Made by a program: the position numbers and the translations under genes. A stretch of DNA of 15,456 nucleotides, from NCBI GenBank assembly GCA_046545815.1, contig JBKGZA010000064.1, forward strand, positions 1 to 15,456, in the 5' to 3' direction. Positions within the stretch are counted from its first letter, which is position 1. Each line of letters opens with the position of its first letter. The notes under the pieces are model-generated. The model was given only the letters and a program-made list of their open reading frames with translations. It was not told the origin of the DNA and did no database searches. This DNA is from JAGXLC01 sp046545815. GTDB taxonomy: Bacteria; Bacteroidota; Bacteroidia; Bacteroidales; UBA12077. This document shows positions 1-7,345 of this stretch, piece after piece.

Positions 1-2
1 GC

Positions 3-347
3 CCGGCCAAGAAACCGGAAGGTATGCCTTCCGGATCTTTCGGCCCCACAACTGCGGGACGGATGGATCCTTATGTCGAACCGTTTCAGCGCCATGGAGG
101 CAGCATGGTGATGATCGCCAAAGGAAACCGCAGCCAGCAGGTAACCGATTCCTGTAAAAAATATGGAGGGTTCTATCTGGGAAGCATTGGGGGACCGGCT
201 GCCATACTGGCGCAGGAGAACATTAAGAACGTAGACCTGTTAGAATACCCGGAATTGGGAATGGAGGCCATCTATAAAATCGAGGTTAAGGACTTCCCGG
301 CTTTTATCCTGGTGGATGATAAAGGGAATGATTTCTATAAACAGTAA
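3..347 (+). CDS. Class I fumarate hydratase (Fe-S type), C-terminal part, 5' end cut by window
   Basis: This is the last 114 residues of a class I, oxygen-sensitive [4Fe-4S] fumarase, which interconverts fumarate and malate in the cytosol. The reading frame is open to the window's left edge, so the gene starts outside; the in-frame ATG at 24 is internal. Recognisable stretches, as I remember them from E. coli FumA/FumB, are GPTTAGRMD, KGNRSQQVTD, GGFYLGSIGGPAA, EYPELGMEA and FPAFILVDDKGNDF, in the same order and ending at the usual C-terminus. The cluster-binding cysteines lie in the missing part. A class II fumarase follows 189 nt downstream on the same strand. The similarity to this segment is strong enough that a related tartrate dehydratase is unlikely. 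Confidence 0.95.
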   Translation, partial: PAKKPEGMPSGSFGPTTAGRMDPYVEPFQRHGGSMVMIAKGNRSQQVTDSCKKYGGFYLGSIGGPAAILAQENIKNVDLLEYPELGMEAIYKIEVKDFPAFILVDDKGNDFYKQ

Positions 348-536
348 AATTATTAACCAGAGTAGGCACATGAGAACAGATTAGGCTTTTTGTTATATTG
401 AAAAAATTATTATTTACCCTTAGACTCCTTTATAATAGAACTATTTTCAAATTTCAGGGTTGATGAAAGAGTTTTCTTTCCCTCTCCTTCAACCATTTCT
501 TCTCTGACTTGTATAGAAAGAAAAACTAATCTTTTT
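348..536. other. Intergenic region between the two fumarase genes
   Basis: This is 189 nt of AT-rich sequence between the class I fumarase stop and the fumC start. I find no convincing hairpin terminator and no good TAnnTTTG box. There is a TTTG at 389-392 with a poor -7 partner (TATTTACC, 411-418). The spacing is long enough to hold a separate promoter for fumC, but the sequence does not show one clearly. No small gene is evident. Confidence 0.5.
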
Positions 537-1925
537 ATGCATTACCGAACCGAATACGACACCCTTGGGCCTGTTCAGGTACCTGCCGACAAATACTGGG
601 GTGCCCAGACCCAGCGGTCGCTGAACAATTTCCGGATCGGAGCGGAAGCTTCCATGCCCCTTGAGATAATTCATGCCTATGGGATACTCAAAAAGGCCGC
701 AGCCATTGTTAACCATAAGTTGGGTTTACTCTCCAAAGAAAAGATGGAGTTGATAAGCAGAGTGTGTGACGAGATAACCGAAGGCGAGCTTAATGAACAC
801 TTTCCACTGGTGATCTGGCAGACAGGCTCAGGAACCCATACCCACATGAATGTAAACGAGGTGATCGCCAACCGGGCGCATGTGCTTCAGGGTGGCAGGC
901 TGGGAGAAGGCAACAGACCCCTTCATCCCAATGATGATGTGAACAAGTCACAGTCATCCAACGACACCTTCCCTACTGCCATGAATATAGCAGCCTACCT
1001 ATTGCCTACGGAAAACACCATTCCCTCCTTGGAGGACTTACGTGAAACACTTTATAATAGATCTGAGGAATTCAGGCACATCACCAAAACTGGACGCACC
1101 CACCTGATGGATGCCACCCCACTGACCCTGGGCCAGGAGTTTTCGGGGTATGCTTCTCAAGTCGAACATGGGCTTAAGGCATTGCGCAACACACTGGATC
1201 ACTTCTCCGAACTAGCTCTGGGCGGCACTGCTGCGGGAACAGGACTAAATGCCCCTGAAAACTACGAGAAAAAAGTTGCCGGACAAATCGCCCGGTTAGC
1301 AAGTTTGCCCTTCAGAACGGCCGAAAACAAGTTTGAAGCTCTTGCAGCAAACGATGCCCTGGTTGAAGCCCATGGGGCACTTAAGACCATAGCAGGCGGG
1401 CTGATGAAAATAGCCAACGACATTCGGATGCTGGGTTCGGGACCCCGCTGTGGCATCGGCGAAATAAACCTGCCTGCCAATGAGCCGGGTTCCTCAATCA
1501 TGCCTGGCAAAGTGAACCCCACACAGGCCGAAGCATTAACAATGGTGTGCTCCCAGGTCATGGGTAATGATGTAGCCATCAATATCGGTGGAGCTAACGG
1601 ACAGTTCGAGCTCAATACCTTCAAACCCTTGATGATTGCCAATTTCCTGCATTCATCCCGTATTTTGGGTGATGCTGCCCTTTCATTAACCAACAATTGC
1701 GTCAAAGGCATTCAACCCAACCTGGAAAAGATCAAAGAACATCTGCAAAATTCCCTGATGCTGGTAACCGCCCTCAACAACAACCACATCGGCTATGAGA
1801 AAGCAGCTGAAATCGCCCAAAAAGCCCACAAAGAAAATAAACCGTTAAGGCAGGTAGCCATTGGATCGGGATACCTTACAGAAGAACAGTTCGATAAGTG
1901 GATTGATCCGGATAAAATGACATGA
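537..1925 (+). CDS. fumC: Class II fumarate hydratase
   Basis: This is a complete 462-residue fumarase of the iron-independent class II type (aspartase/fumarase superfamily), a homotetrameric cytosolic enzyme that hydrates fumarate to L-malate in the TCA cycle. The signature GSSIMPGKVNPTQ (318-330) has the Gly-Lys-Val-Asn form of fumarases rather than the Ala of aspartases. HPNDDVNKSQSSND (130-143) covers the B-site and substrate loop. GRTHLMDATP (186-195) holds the catalytic His189, and Ser319 is the expected catalytic Ser. The ATG at 537 gives an N-terminus that lines up with E. coli FumC (VPADKYWGAQTQRS). No Shine-Dalgarno sequence precedes it, as is usual in this phylum. One oddity is that the substrate loop reads SGTHTHMN (98-105), with His where family members normally have Gln and Asn. 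It is in tandem with a class I fumarase. Confidence 0.96.
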   Translation: MHYRTEYDTLGPVQVPADKYWGAQTQRSLNNFRIGAEASMPLEIIHAYGILKKAAAIVNHKLGLLSKEKMELISRVCDEITEGELNEHFPLVIWQTGSGTHTHMNVNEVIANRAHVLQGGRLGEGNRPLHPNDDVNKSQSSNDTFPTAMNIAAYLLPTENTIPSLEDLRETLYNRSEEFRHITKTGRTHLMDATPLTLGQEFSGYASQVEHGLKALRNTLDHFSELALGGTAAGTGLNAPENYEKKVAGQIARLASLPFRTAENKFEALAANDALVEAHGALKTIAGGLMKIANDIRMLGSGPRCGIGEINLPANEPGSSIMPGKVNPTQAEALTMVCSQVMGNDVAINIGGANGQFELNTFKPLMIANFLHSSRILGDAALSLTNNCVKGIQPNLEKIKEHLQNSLMLVTALNNNHIGYEKAAEIAQKAHKENKPLRQVAIGSGYLTEEQFDKWIDPDKMT

Positions 1926-2025
1926 TCAATCGTAAGAAATGGTATTGTCAAAAGTGCGTTTCCGGGCAAGTTTTGCCAAAAAAAGCAAGAATTTGACCGG
2001 TAATGTGCTAATATGGTTCAATGGC

Positions 2026-4509
2026 TCACAACGGATCTACATCGTAATGCACCTGCAGGGATTTGAAATTCTCTGATCCCCGGATCTTGGAGGTGATGGT
2101 GCGGATCATATCTTTTGCTTTGCTCATTGACTTTTCCTTTTCAATCTTAATGATCAGGTGCTTCAGGTGGTAATTCTGGATTCTCCCTATCAGAGGATCC
2201 TGGGGTCCCAGCACGCGGTAGCCAAAAATTTTTTGTAACTCCTTTTTAAGAAGTTCTGAAGCGTCGTTCAGTACATCACGGTTCCGGTGTTTAAGCAGTA
2301 TCTTCACCAGTCGGTAGTAAGGAGGATACATAAATTCTTTCCGTTCGCGGAGCTGGCTTTGGTACATGCTATAAAAATCATTGTCAAGCACGTTTTTAAT
2401 GATGCTATGTCCGGGCTGGCTGGTTTGTATGATCACTTTACCCTGCTTTTTCTTCCTTCCGGCACGTCCGCTCACCTGGGCCATGAGCTGATAACTCCGT
2501 TCAAAAGCCCTGAAATCAGGAAAATTCAGCATATTATCAGCATTCAAAATGCCTACCACGCTTACTTTATCGAAGTCCAAACCCTTGGAAACCATTTGGG
2601 TCCCCACAAGAATGTCAATTTCATGATTCTCGAAGGAAGCGATGATGTTTTCATAAGCATTCCTGGAACGTGTGGAATCCAAATCCATGCGTTTGACACG
2701 TACATCGGTCAGGAACAGCGGAATCTCATCCTCAACCTTCTCGGTGCCGAACCCCCTGGTAACGATCTGGTGGCTGCCGCAAGCCGGACAGGTTTGGGGC
2801 ACCCTGAGCGAATAACCGCAATAATGACATATCAGGTTATGGGAACGGCGATGGTAAGTCAGGCTCACATCGCAATGTTTGCATTCCGGGATCCAACCGC
2901 AATGTTCGCACTCCAAATAAGGAGCAAAACCCCTTCTGTTCTGGAAAAGTATGATCTGCTCCCTGTTTTCCAAAGCTTCCTGCATACTTTCTATCAGCAA
3001 GGGAGTGAAATGGGAGCTCATCTTCTTCTTTCTCTTGGCTTCCAAAATATTACCAATAAGAATCTTTGGAAGCTGAATGTCAAGATACCGGGACATCAGT
3101 TCTATCAGACCAAATTTGCCACGTTTGGCATTATAATAACTTTCGATGGAAGGAGTGGCCGTACCCAGCAAAGTTTTAGCCCCATGCATCCGGGCCAGCA
3201 TAATGGCTGCATCCCTGGCATGATAACGCGGAGCCGGATCAAACTGTTTATAGGTATTTTCGTGCTCCTCATCCACAATAACCAGTCCCAGCCTTGAAAA
3301 AGGCAAAAAGATGGATGAACGTACCCCAAGGATCACCTGAAATCTTTCCGTTTCCTGCTGATTTAGCAGATGTTGATAAATTTCTACCCTTTCATTATCG
3401 GGAAATTTCGAATGATAAACCCCCACCTGATCACCAAATACAGCTTTGAGCCGATGTATGATCTGGGAAGTCAGCGCAATTTCAGGCAACAGGTACAGCA
3501 CCTGATTTCCCTTATCAAGCTGCTCCCGTATCAGATGAATGTAGATCTCCGTTTTGCCGCTGGAAGTAATGCCATGCAGAAGAGCCACCTCCTTTTCAGC
3601 AAACAGTCTTCTGATATGATCAAAAGCTTCTTTCTGGGCAGTAGTCAGGTCCTTTATTCCGGAATGCACTTGTTTTTGTTCTCCCAGACGGCTTGTTTCA
3701 TGTTCCTCCTGAACTATAATCTGCTTATCAAGCAACCCTTTCAGAGGAGATGAGCCTCCGGAAGTCTCCTTCAGCAGCTTTTGCCTGGGCACAAAACCAT
3801 CAGAGCCGACACCCTCGTTCCTAACCAGATTAATCAGATACATCAGTATCTCCAACTGTTTTGGAGCATTTTTTAACTGCTCAAAAACCTGGTTCAGCTT
3901 TTGTTCATCTTCCATAGAAAAATTCAACTTAACGAAGGCTTCCTTTTTTGGTTTATAGGCATCTTTCAGCTTTTCTTCCACCGTAAGAGCCTTCTTGTTC
4001 ATCAGCGAATTGACCACGGGCAACACATCCTTTCGTCCGGTTTTATCAGCCAGCTCTTTCAGGCCAAGCACATTCTCATCCCTCAGTATTTCAAGAATCA
4101 AAGACTCTTTTTCGGTCAGCGAAGCATGGCCATCATCGAATGCAGGCTGATAAACAACCTTGGTTTCACTTTCAAGCTTCAGGCCCGAAGGCAGTGAGGC
4201 TTTATACACCTCTCCCAATGTACACATGTAATACTGTGCGATCCATTCCCACAATCTGAGCTGATAAGAATTGATCACCGGTTCGTCATCCAAAATAGTC
4301 TGTACAGGCTTGGTTTTGTATTCCCGGGGTTCATTATAATGGACGCGATAAATGATGGCCGAGTAATATTTCCTTCTCCCGAACTGTACGATTACCCTTT
4401 TGCCTGGTTCCGCACTTGACACATGTTCAGGTTCTGCATGGTAGGTAAAAGAACCGGGCAAAGCCAGGGGAAGAATAACATCTATATATAAATTGGAATT
4501 GACCATCAT
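2026..4509 (-). CDS. priA: Primosomal protein N' (replication restart helicase PriA)
   Basis: This is an 827-residue superfamily 2, 3'-to-5' DNA helicase that recognises stalled forks and reloads the replisome. It has an N-terminal 3'-DNA-binding domain (about 5-105). The helicase core has Walker A GITSSGKT (313-320), a DEEH box (413-416), GTATPS (449-454) and a late motif near GTQMVSKGLD (636-645). Between the helicase lobes are eight zinc cysteines in four pairs (534/537, 543/546, 561/564, 574/577), complete as in functional PriA. The length is typical of Bacteroidota homologues, somewhat longer than the E. coli protein. The first two codons are both ATG, so the start may be at 4509 or 4506. 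It is the last gene of the minus-strand block, 60 nt after pfkA, and is convergent with fumC. Confidence 0.96.
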   Translation of the reverse strand: MMVNSNLYIDVILPLALPGSFTYHAEPEHVSSAEPGKRVIVQFGRRKYYSAIIYRVHYNEPREYKTKPVQTILDDEPVINSYQLRLWEWIAQYYMCTLGEVYKASLPSGLKLESETKVVYQPAFDDGHASLTEKESLILEILRDENVLGLKELADKTGRKDVLPVVNSLMNKKALTVEEKLKDAYKPKKEAFVKLNFSMEDEQKLNQVFEQLKNAPKQLEILMYLINLVRNEGVGSDGFVPRQKLLKETSGGSSPLKGLLDKQIIVQEEHETSRLGEQKQVHSGIKDLTTAQKEAFDHIRRLFAEKEVALLHGITSSGKTEIYIHLIREQLDKGNQVLYLLPEIALTSQIIHRLKAVFGDQVGVYHSKFPDNERVEIYQHLLNQQETERFQVILGVRSSIFLPFSRLGLVIVDEEHENTYKQFDPAPRYHARDAAIMLARMHGAKTLLGTATPSIESYYNAKRGKFGLIELMSRYLDIQLPKILIGNILEAKRKKKMSSHFTPLLIESMQEALENREQIILFQNRRGFAPYLECEHCGWIPECKHCDVSLTYHRRSHNLICHYCGYSLRVPQTCPACGSHQIVTRGFGTEKVEDEIPLFLTDVRVKRMDLDSTRSRNAYENIIASFENHEIDILVGTQMVSKGLDFDKVSVVGILNADNMLNFPDFRAFERSYQLMAQVSGRAGRKKKQGKVIIQTSQPGHSIIKNVLDNDFYSMYQSQLRERKEFMYPPYYRLVKILLKHRNRDVLNDASELLKKELQKIFGYRVLGPQDPLIGRIQNYHLKHLIIKIEKEKSMSKAKDMIRTITSKIRGSENFKSLQVHYDVDPL

Positions 4510-4569
4510 TTAATTTCTATGAAACCAGTTCAATGAACACTTAAATCATATAGCAAATCGTACTCCCAG

Positions 4570-5550
4570 TTATATAGAAAGGATCTCCTGTATTTCCAGC
4601 AGCCTTCGGTTTACATCCTTATGGTATTTGACCGTTTTGTTGAAGGGTACATGAACGATCGTTCGGTTCATCATGCCCATCATGACACTTCGCTGGTCAT
4701 CCATGAGGGCTTCAACGGCAGCAGCGCCCATTTCACTTCCCATCACACGGTCGAAAGCAGAAGGAGATCCCCCACGCTGAATATGGCCCAAAACAGTCAC
4801 TCTTATATCAAAACCTTTGAAATCCTCTTTAACCTGTTCGGCAATATTAAAAGCACCGCCGGTTTCATCGCCTTCGGCAACCAGGATGATGTTGGAAAGC
4901 TTTTTTCTTTTGTATTCCCGTTCAAGGAGTTCCTTTAGGCTATGGGTATCCGTGTGAATTTCAGGAATGAGTACGGCCTCAGCGCCGCTGGCGATACCTC
5001 CCCTTAGGGCAAGAAATCCGGCATCTCGGCCCATCACCTCAATAAAAAACAAGCGGTTATGCGAGCTGGCCGTATCCCTGATTTTATCGACTGCATCCAC
5101 AATGGTATTGAGGGCTGTGTCGTACCCGATGGTATAGTCGGTCCCATAAAGATCATTATCAATGGTGCCGGGCACGCCAACAAAAGGAATGTCATATTCC
5201 TCGTTGAATTGACGGGCTCCCTTGAAACTTCCGTCTCCGCCAATGACCACAACCCCGTCTATACCTTCCCGAATAAGATTGTCATAGGCTTTTTTTCGAC
5301 CCTCTTTAGCTTTAAACTCTTCACTCCGGGCAGATTTTAGCATGGTACCACCACGCTGAATGATGTCGCTCACCATATAAGATTGAAGATTTTGAAATTG
5401 TCCCATAATCATTCCCTGATATCCATTGCGGATACCCACCACTCCAATTTTGTTATACAGCGCTGTTCGCGTAACTGCCCTAATTGCCGCATTCATTCCG
5501 GGAGCATCGCCACCGGATGTTAAAACGCCTATTTTTCTGAATTTGTTCAT
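4570..5550 (-). CDS. pfkA: ATP-dependent 6-phosphofructokinase
   Basis: This 326-residue enzyme phosphorylates fructose 6-phosphate to fructose 1,6-bisphosphate, the committed step of glycolysis. It begins with the nucleotide-binding GVLTSGGDAPGMNAA (8-22). GGDGS (104-108) has Gly at the position where PPi-dependent enzymes usually carry Asp, which supports ATP as donor. PGTIDND (127-133) contains the catalytic Asp131. MGRDAG (173-178) and GHIQRGGSPSAFDR (255-268) form the sugar-phosphate and effector sites. The length matches the short bacterial allosteric type. Only 49 nt separate it from the cmk stop upstream and 60 nt from the priA start downstream, so co-transcription is possible. The ATG at 5550 is the natural start, directly before the conserved N-terminal strand. 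Confidence 0.96.
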   Translation of the reverse strand: MNKFRKIGVLTSGGDAPGMNAAIRAVTRTALYNKIGVVGIRNGYQGMIMGQFQNLQSYMVSDIIQRGGTMLKSARSEEFKAKEGRKKAYDNLIREGIDGVVVIGGDGSFKGARQFNEEYDIPFVGVPGTIDNDLYGTDYTIGYDTALNTIVDAVDKIRDTASSHNRLFFIEVMGRDAGFLALRGGIASGAEAVLIPEIHTDTHSLKELLEREYKRKKLSNIILVAEGDETGGAFNIAEQVKEDFKGFDIRVTVLGHIQRGGSPSAFDRVMGSEMGAAAVEALMDDQRSVMMGMMNRTIVHVPFNKTVKYHKDVNRRLLEIQEILSI

Positions 5551-5599
5551 AGATAGTGTATTAAGTAAAAAGTTTCTTTACTGCAAATTTGATATAAAT

Positions 5600-6307
5600 T
5601 TAGCTCATCCTTTCTTTTTTCTTTATTATCTCAACAGCCTTTTCCAGTTGCTCTTGCCTTGTAAGAACGCTATTATCCAGCAAAATAGCATCAGATGCTT
5701 TCCTCAGAGGACTTTCTTGACGGTTTTCGTCCATATGATCTCTTTGTCTGACATTTTCCATTACTTCTTCAAAGGAAATATCATATCCTTTTTGCTTAAG
5801 TTCATCAAAACGTCTCTTTGCTCTAACATCGGGGGAGGCGGTAAGAAATATTTTCACATCTGCATTGGGAAACACCACAGTACCGATGTCACGGCCATCC
5901 ATTACCAAACCTCCTTCTTCGGCAAAGGCTCTTTGTTTCCCGACCAGTTTCTCCCTGACAAATTTCACCTGGCTGATCCGGCTTACCGACTCACTGACTT
6001 CCAATGTCCGGATCATTTGCTCTACATTTTCTCCGTTAAGCAATGTAGTTTGCATCCCGGAGTGCTCGTCCACAGAAAAATCTATATGAATGGAAGGCAT
6101 CTCCTGTTTCAGCCGATATTCATCCAGCTTGTCATCATCTGGAAGATATATGCCTTTTCTAAGCGAATAAAGGGTTACAGCACGATACATGGCACCGCTG
6201 TCAATATACTTTATTTTGAAATAATGTGCCAAATCTCTGGCAAGGGTGCTCTTGCCTGTAGACGAATATCCGTCGACCGCTATGATCAGTTTTTTCTGCT
6301 TTCTCAT
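5600..6307 (-). CDS. cmk: Cytidylate kinase
   Basis: This is a 235-residue (d)CMP kinase that makes (d)CDP from (d)CMP with ATP. The P-loop is GYSSTGKST (13-21). It is followed by DSGAMYRAVT (36-45, substrate binding), MDGRDIGTVVFP (136-147) and the closing pattern RDHMDENRQESPLRKASDA (189-207), all standard for bacterial Cmk. The frame can be extended to a TTG at 6313. I place the start at the ATG at 6307 because an AAGGA sits 6 nt before it, an unusually good Shine-Dalgarno-like sequence for this phylum, and the P-loop then falls at the normal distance from the N-terminus. The start lies 9 nt after the porQ stop, so the two genes should share a transcript. cmk beside porQ is, as I recall, a recurring arrangement in Bacteroidota. 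Confidence 0.95.
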   Translation of the reverse strand: MRKQKKLIIAVDGYSSTGKSTLARDLAHYFKIKYIDSGAMYRAVTLYSLRKGIYLPDDDKLDEYRLKQEMPSIHIDFSVDEHSGMQTTLLNGENVEQMIRTLEVSESVSRISQVKFVREKLVGKQRAFAEEGGLVMDGRDIGTVVFPNADVKIFLTASPDVRAKRRFDELKQKGYDISFEEVMENVRQRDHMDENRQESPLRKASDAILLDNSVLTRQEQLEKAVEIIKKKERMS

Positions 6308-6316
6308 AAACAATCC
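6308..6316 (-). promoter_or_regulatory. Shine-Dalgarno-like site deciding the cmk start
   Basis: On the minus strand the 9 nt between the porQ stop and the cmk ATG read GGATTGTTT, and with the last two bases of the porQ stop codon they form AAGGA. The spacing of 6 nt to the ATG at 6307 fits a ribosome-binding site and argues against the TTG at 6313. Most other genes here have no such site. Confidence 0.5.
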
Positions 6317-7345
6317 TTAAAATTCATTCATGCTGACCCTGAGGGAAAAATGATTGGTTCCACCTGCCAGATGATAGGTCCCCCGGCCATAGTTCAGATA
6401 AAATTTGTATATCCTTACACCGAACCCCCATGATAATCCAACGGTAGATATCTTAGATTCTACCTTCATCTCTTGCCTTCTTCGGTAATGATATCCTCCC
6501 CTGATGTAAAAATTATCCAGCGGGGTAAATTCCACACCGAAAATCATGTGCCGCATCAACTTATCCAAAAATCCAGTATTTTGAATATTACCCTGATAAT
6601 ACGTATAAATAAGCCTTGTTTCACCGGGCCGTTGAAAAGTCAAATCCGGTGTTTCCAAATGCTCGGCAACAGCAATAAAACGAAACGGGGCATGCCTCAG
6701 TTTATATGAAGCTCCAAGCTGTATTTCAAAAGGAAGTTTTTCATATTTACCGGAAGTATAAGGAATGATCTGTGCACCTATATTTTCAAGAACAAGGGCA
6801 GCAGAGAATAGCCCGGATGAATCGGTGTACAGCAGTCCTATATCACCAGCCACTCCCAGGGATTTATACTCGTCAAGATGAGAATATACCGGTTTCACAT
6901 GTACCCCTAAGGTAAAATTTGAATCCAATGGGCGGCTTGCAGTCAGATTCAACGCATATTCCGAAGCCCTGAATGTACCTGTTTTTATTCCTTTTTCATC
7001 GGCTCTTTGAAATTCACCATAATTCAGATAATGCAAACCGGCAGAAACATTGTAGTTGCTGACACTTCCGGGAGAATAGGCAGCATATCCATAATTGATG
7101 CCTCCAAAATATTTCACATAATTCAGCCCCAAATGCTGCTCCATATTACTATTCAGCAAAGCAGGATTATAATAAACCAGATTCAGGTCATCATCATTAA
7201 TGGCAATAGTTTTGGTACCTAAAGCCATAGCACGGGCAGAAGTTGTCAGATTTAAAAACCCGTAAGTGGTTTCCCCACCAGCTTGCGCCATGATATTTAG
7301 CGGAAAAAGAAACGGCAGCAGGAAAAGGAGATTGCGCATAATCAT
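6317..7345 (-). CDS. porQ: Type IX secretion system protein PorQ (outer-membrane beta-barrel)
   Basis: This is a 342-residue protein of the PorV/PorQ family, related to FadL-type outer-membrane barrels and part of the type IX secretion system that exports and anchors CTD-bearing proteins. A signal peptide covers about 1-21 (hydrophobic LLFLLPFLFPLNIMA, likely cut near AQ-AG). The mature start, GFLNLTTSARAMALGTKTIA, and the nearby YYNPALL are the family's hallmark. The rest alternates polar and hydrophobic residues as amphipathic strands and ends in Phe, as expected of a BAM substrate. The start ATG overlaps the stop of the upstream KamA-like gene (ATGA), which implies translational coupling; a second ATG two codons in (7339) is also possible. 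cmk follows 9 nt later. PorV is the alternative, but the length and the cmk linkage favour PorQ. Confidence 0.88.
   Translation of the reverse strand: MIMRNLLFLLPFLFPLNIMAQAGGETTYGFLNLTTSARAMALGTKTIAINDDDLNLVYYNPALLNSNMEQHLGLNYVKYFGGINYGYAAYSPGSVSNYNVSAGLHYLNYGEFQRADEKGIKTGTFRASEYALNLTASRPLDSNFTLGVHVKPVYSHLDEYKSLGVAGDIGLLYTDSSGLFSAALVLENIGAQIIPYTSGKYEKLPFEIQLGASYKLRHAPFRFIAVAEHLETPDLTFQRPGETRLIYTYYQGNIQNTGFLDKLMRHMIFGVEFTPLDNFYIRGGYHYRRRQEMKVESKISTVGLSWGFGVRIYKFYLNYGRGTYHLAGGTNHFSLRVSMNEF

Noticed and set aside
1262..1711. Minus-strand reading frame of 149 codons inside fumC
   Set aside because: It is an antisense shadow of the conserved fumarase core.
1965..1977. Small hairpin GGCAA-GTT-TTGCC between fumC and priA as a shared terminator
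   Set aside because: The stem has only 5 bp. On the plus strand it is followed by A, not T, and on the minus strand the T-run precedes the stem, so it fits neither gene.
2287..3297. Long plus-strand reading frame (336 codons) opposite priA
   Set aside because: It lies wholly inside the intact, motif-rich priA gene, has no recognisable domain, and its composition is that of an antisense frame.
6308..6313. Upstream TTG start for cmk, adding two residues
   Set aside because: The ATG at 6307 has AAGGA at proper spacing, while the TTG would be 0 nt from that site and adds nothing conserved.
5426..6433. Plus-strand reading frame of 335 codons opposite the pfkA start, cmk and the porQ end
   Set aside because: It spans the ends of three well-supported genes on the other strand, with no family resemblance and Phe/Ser/Ile-rich composition typical of antisense translation.
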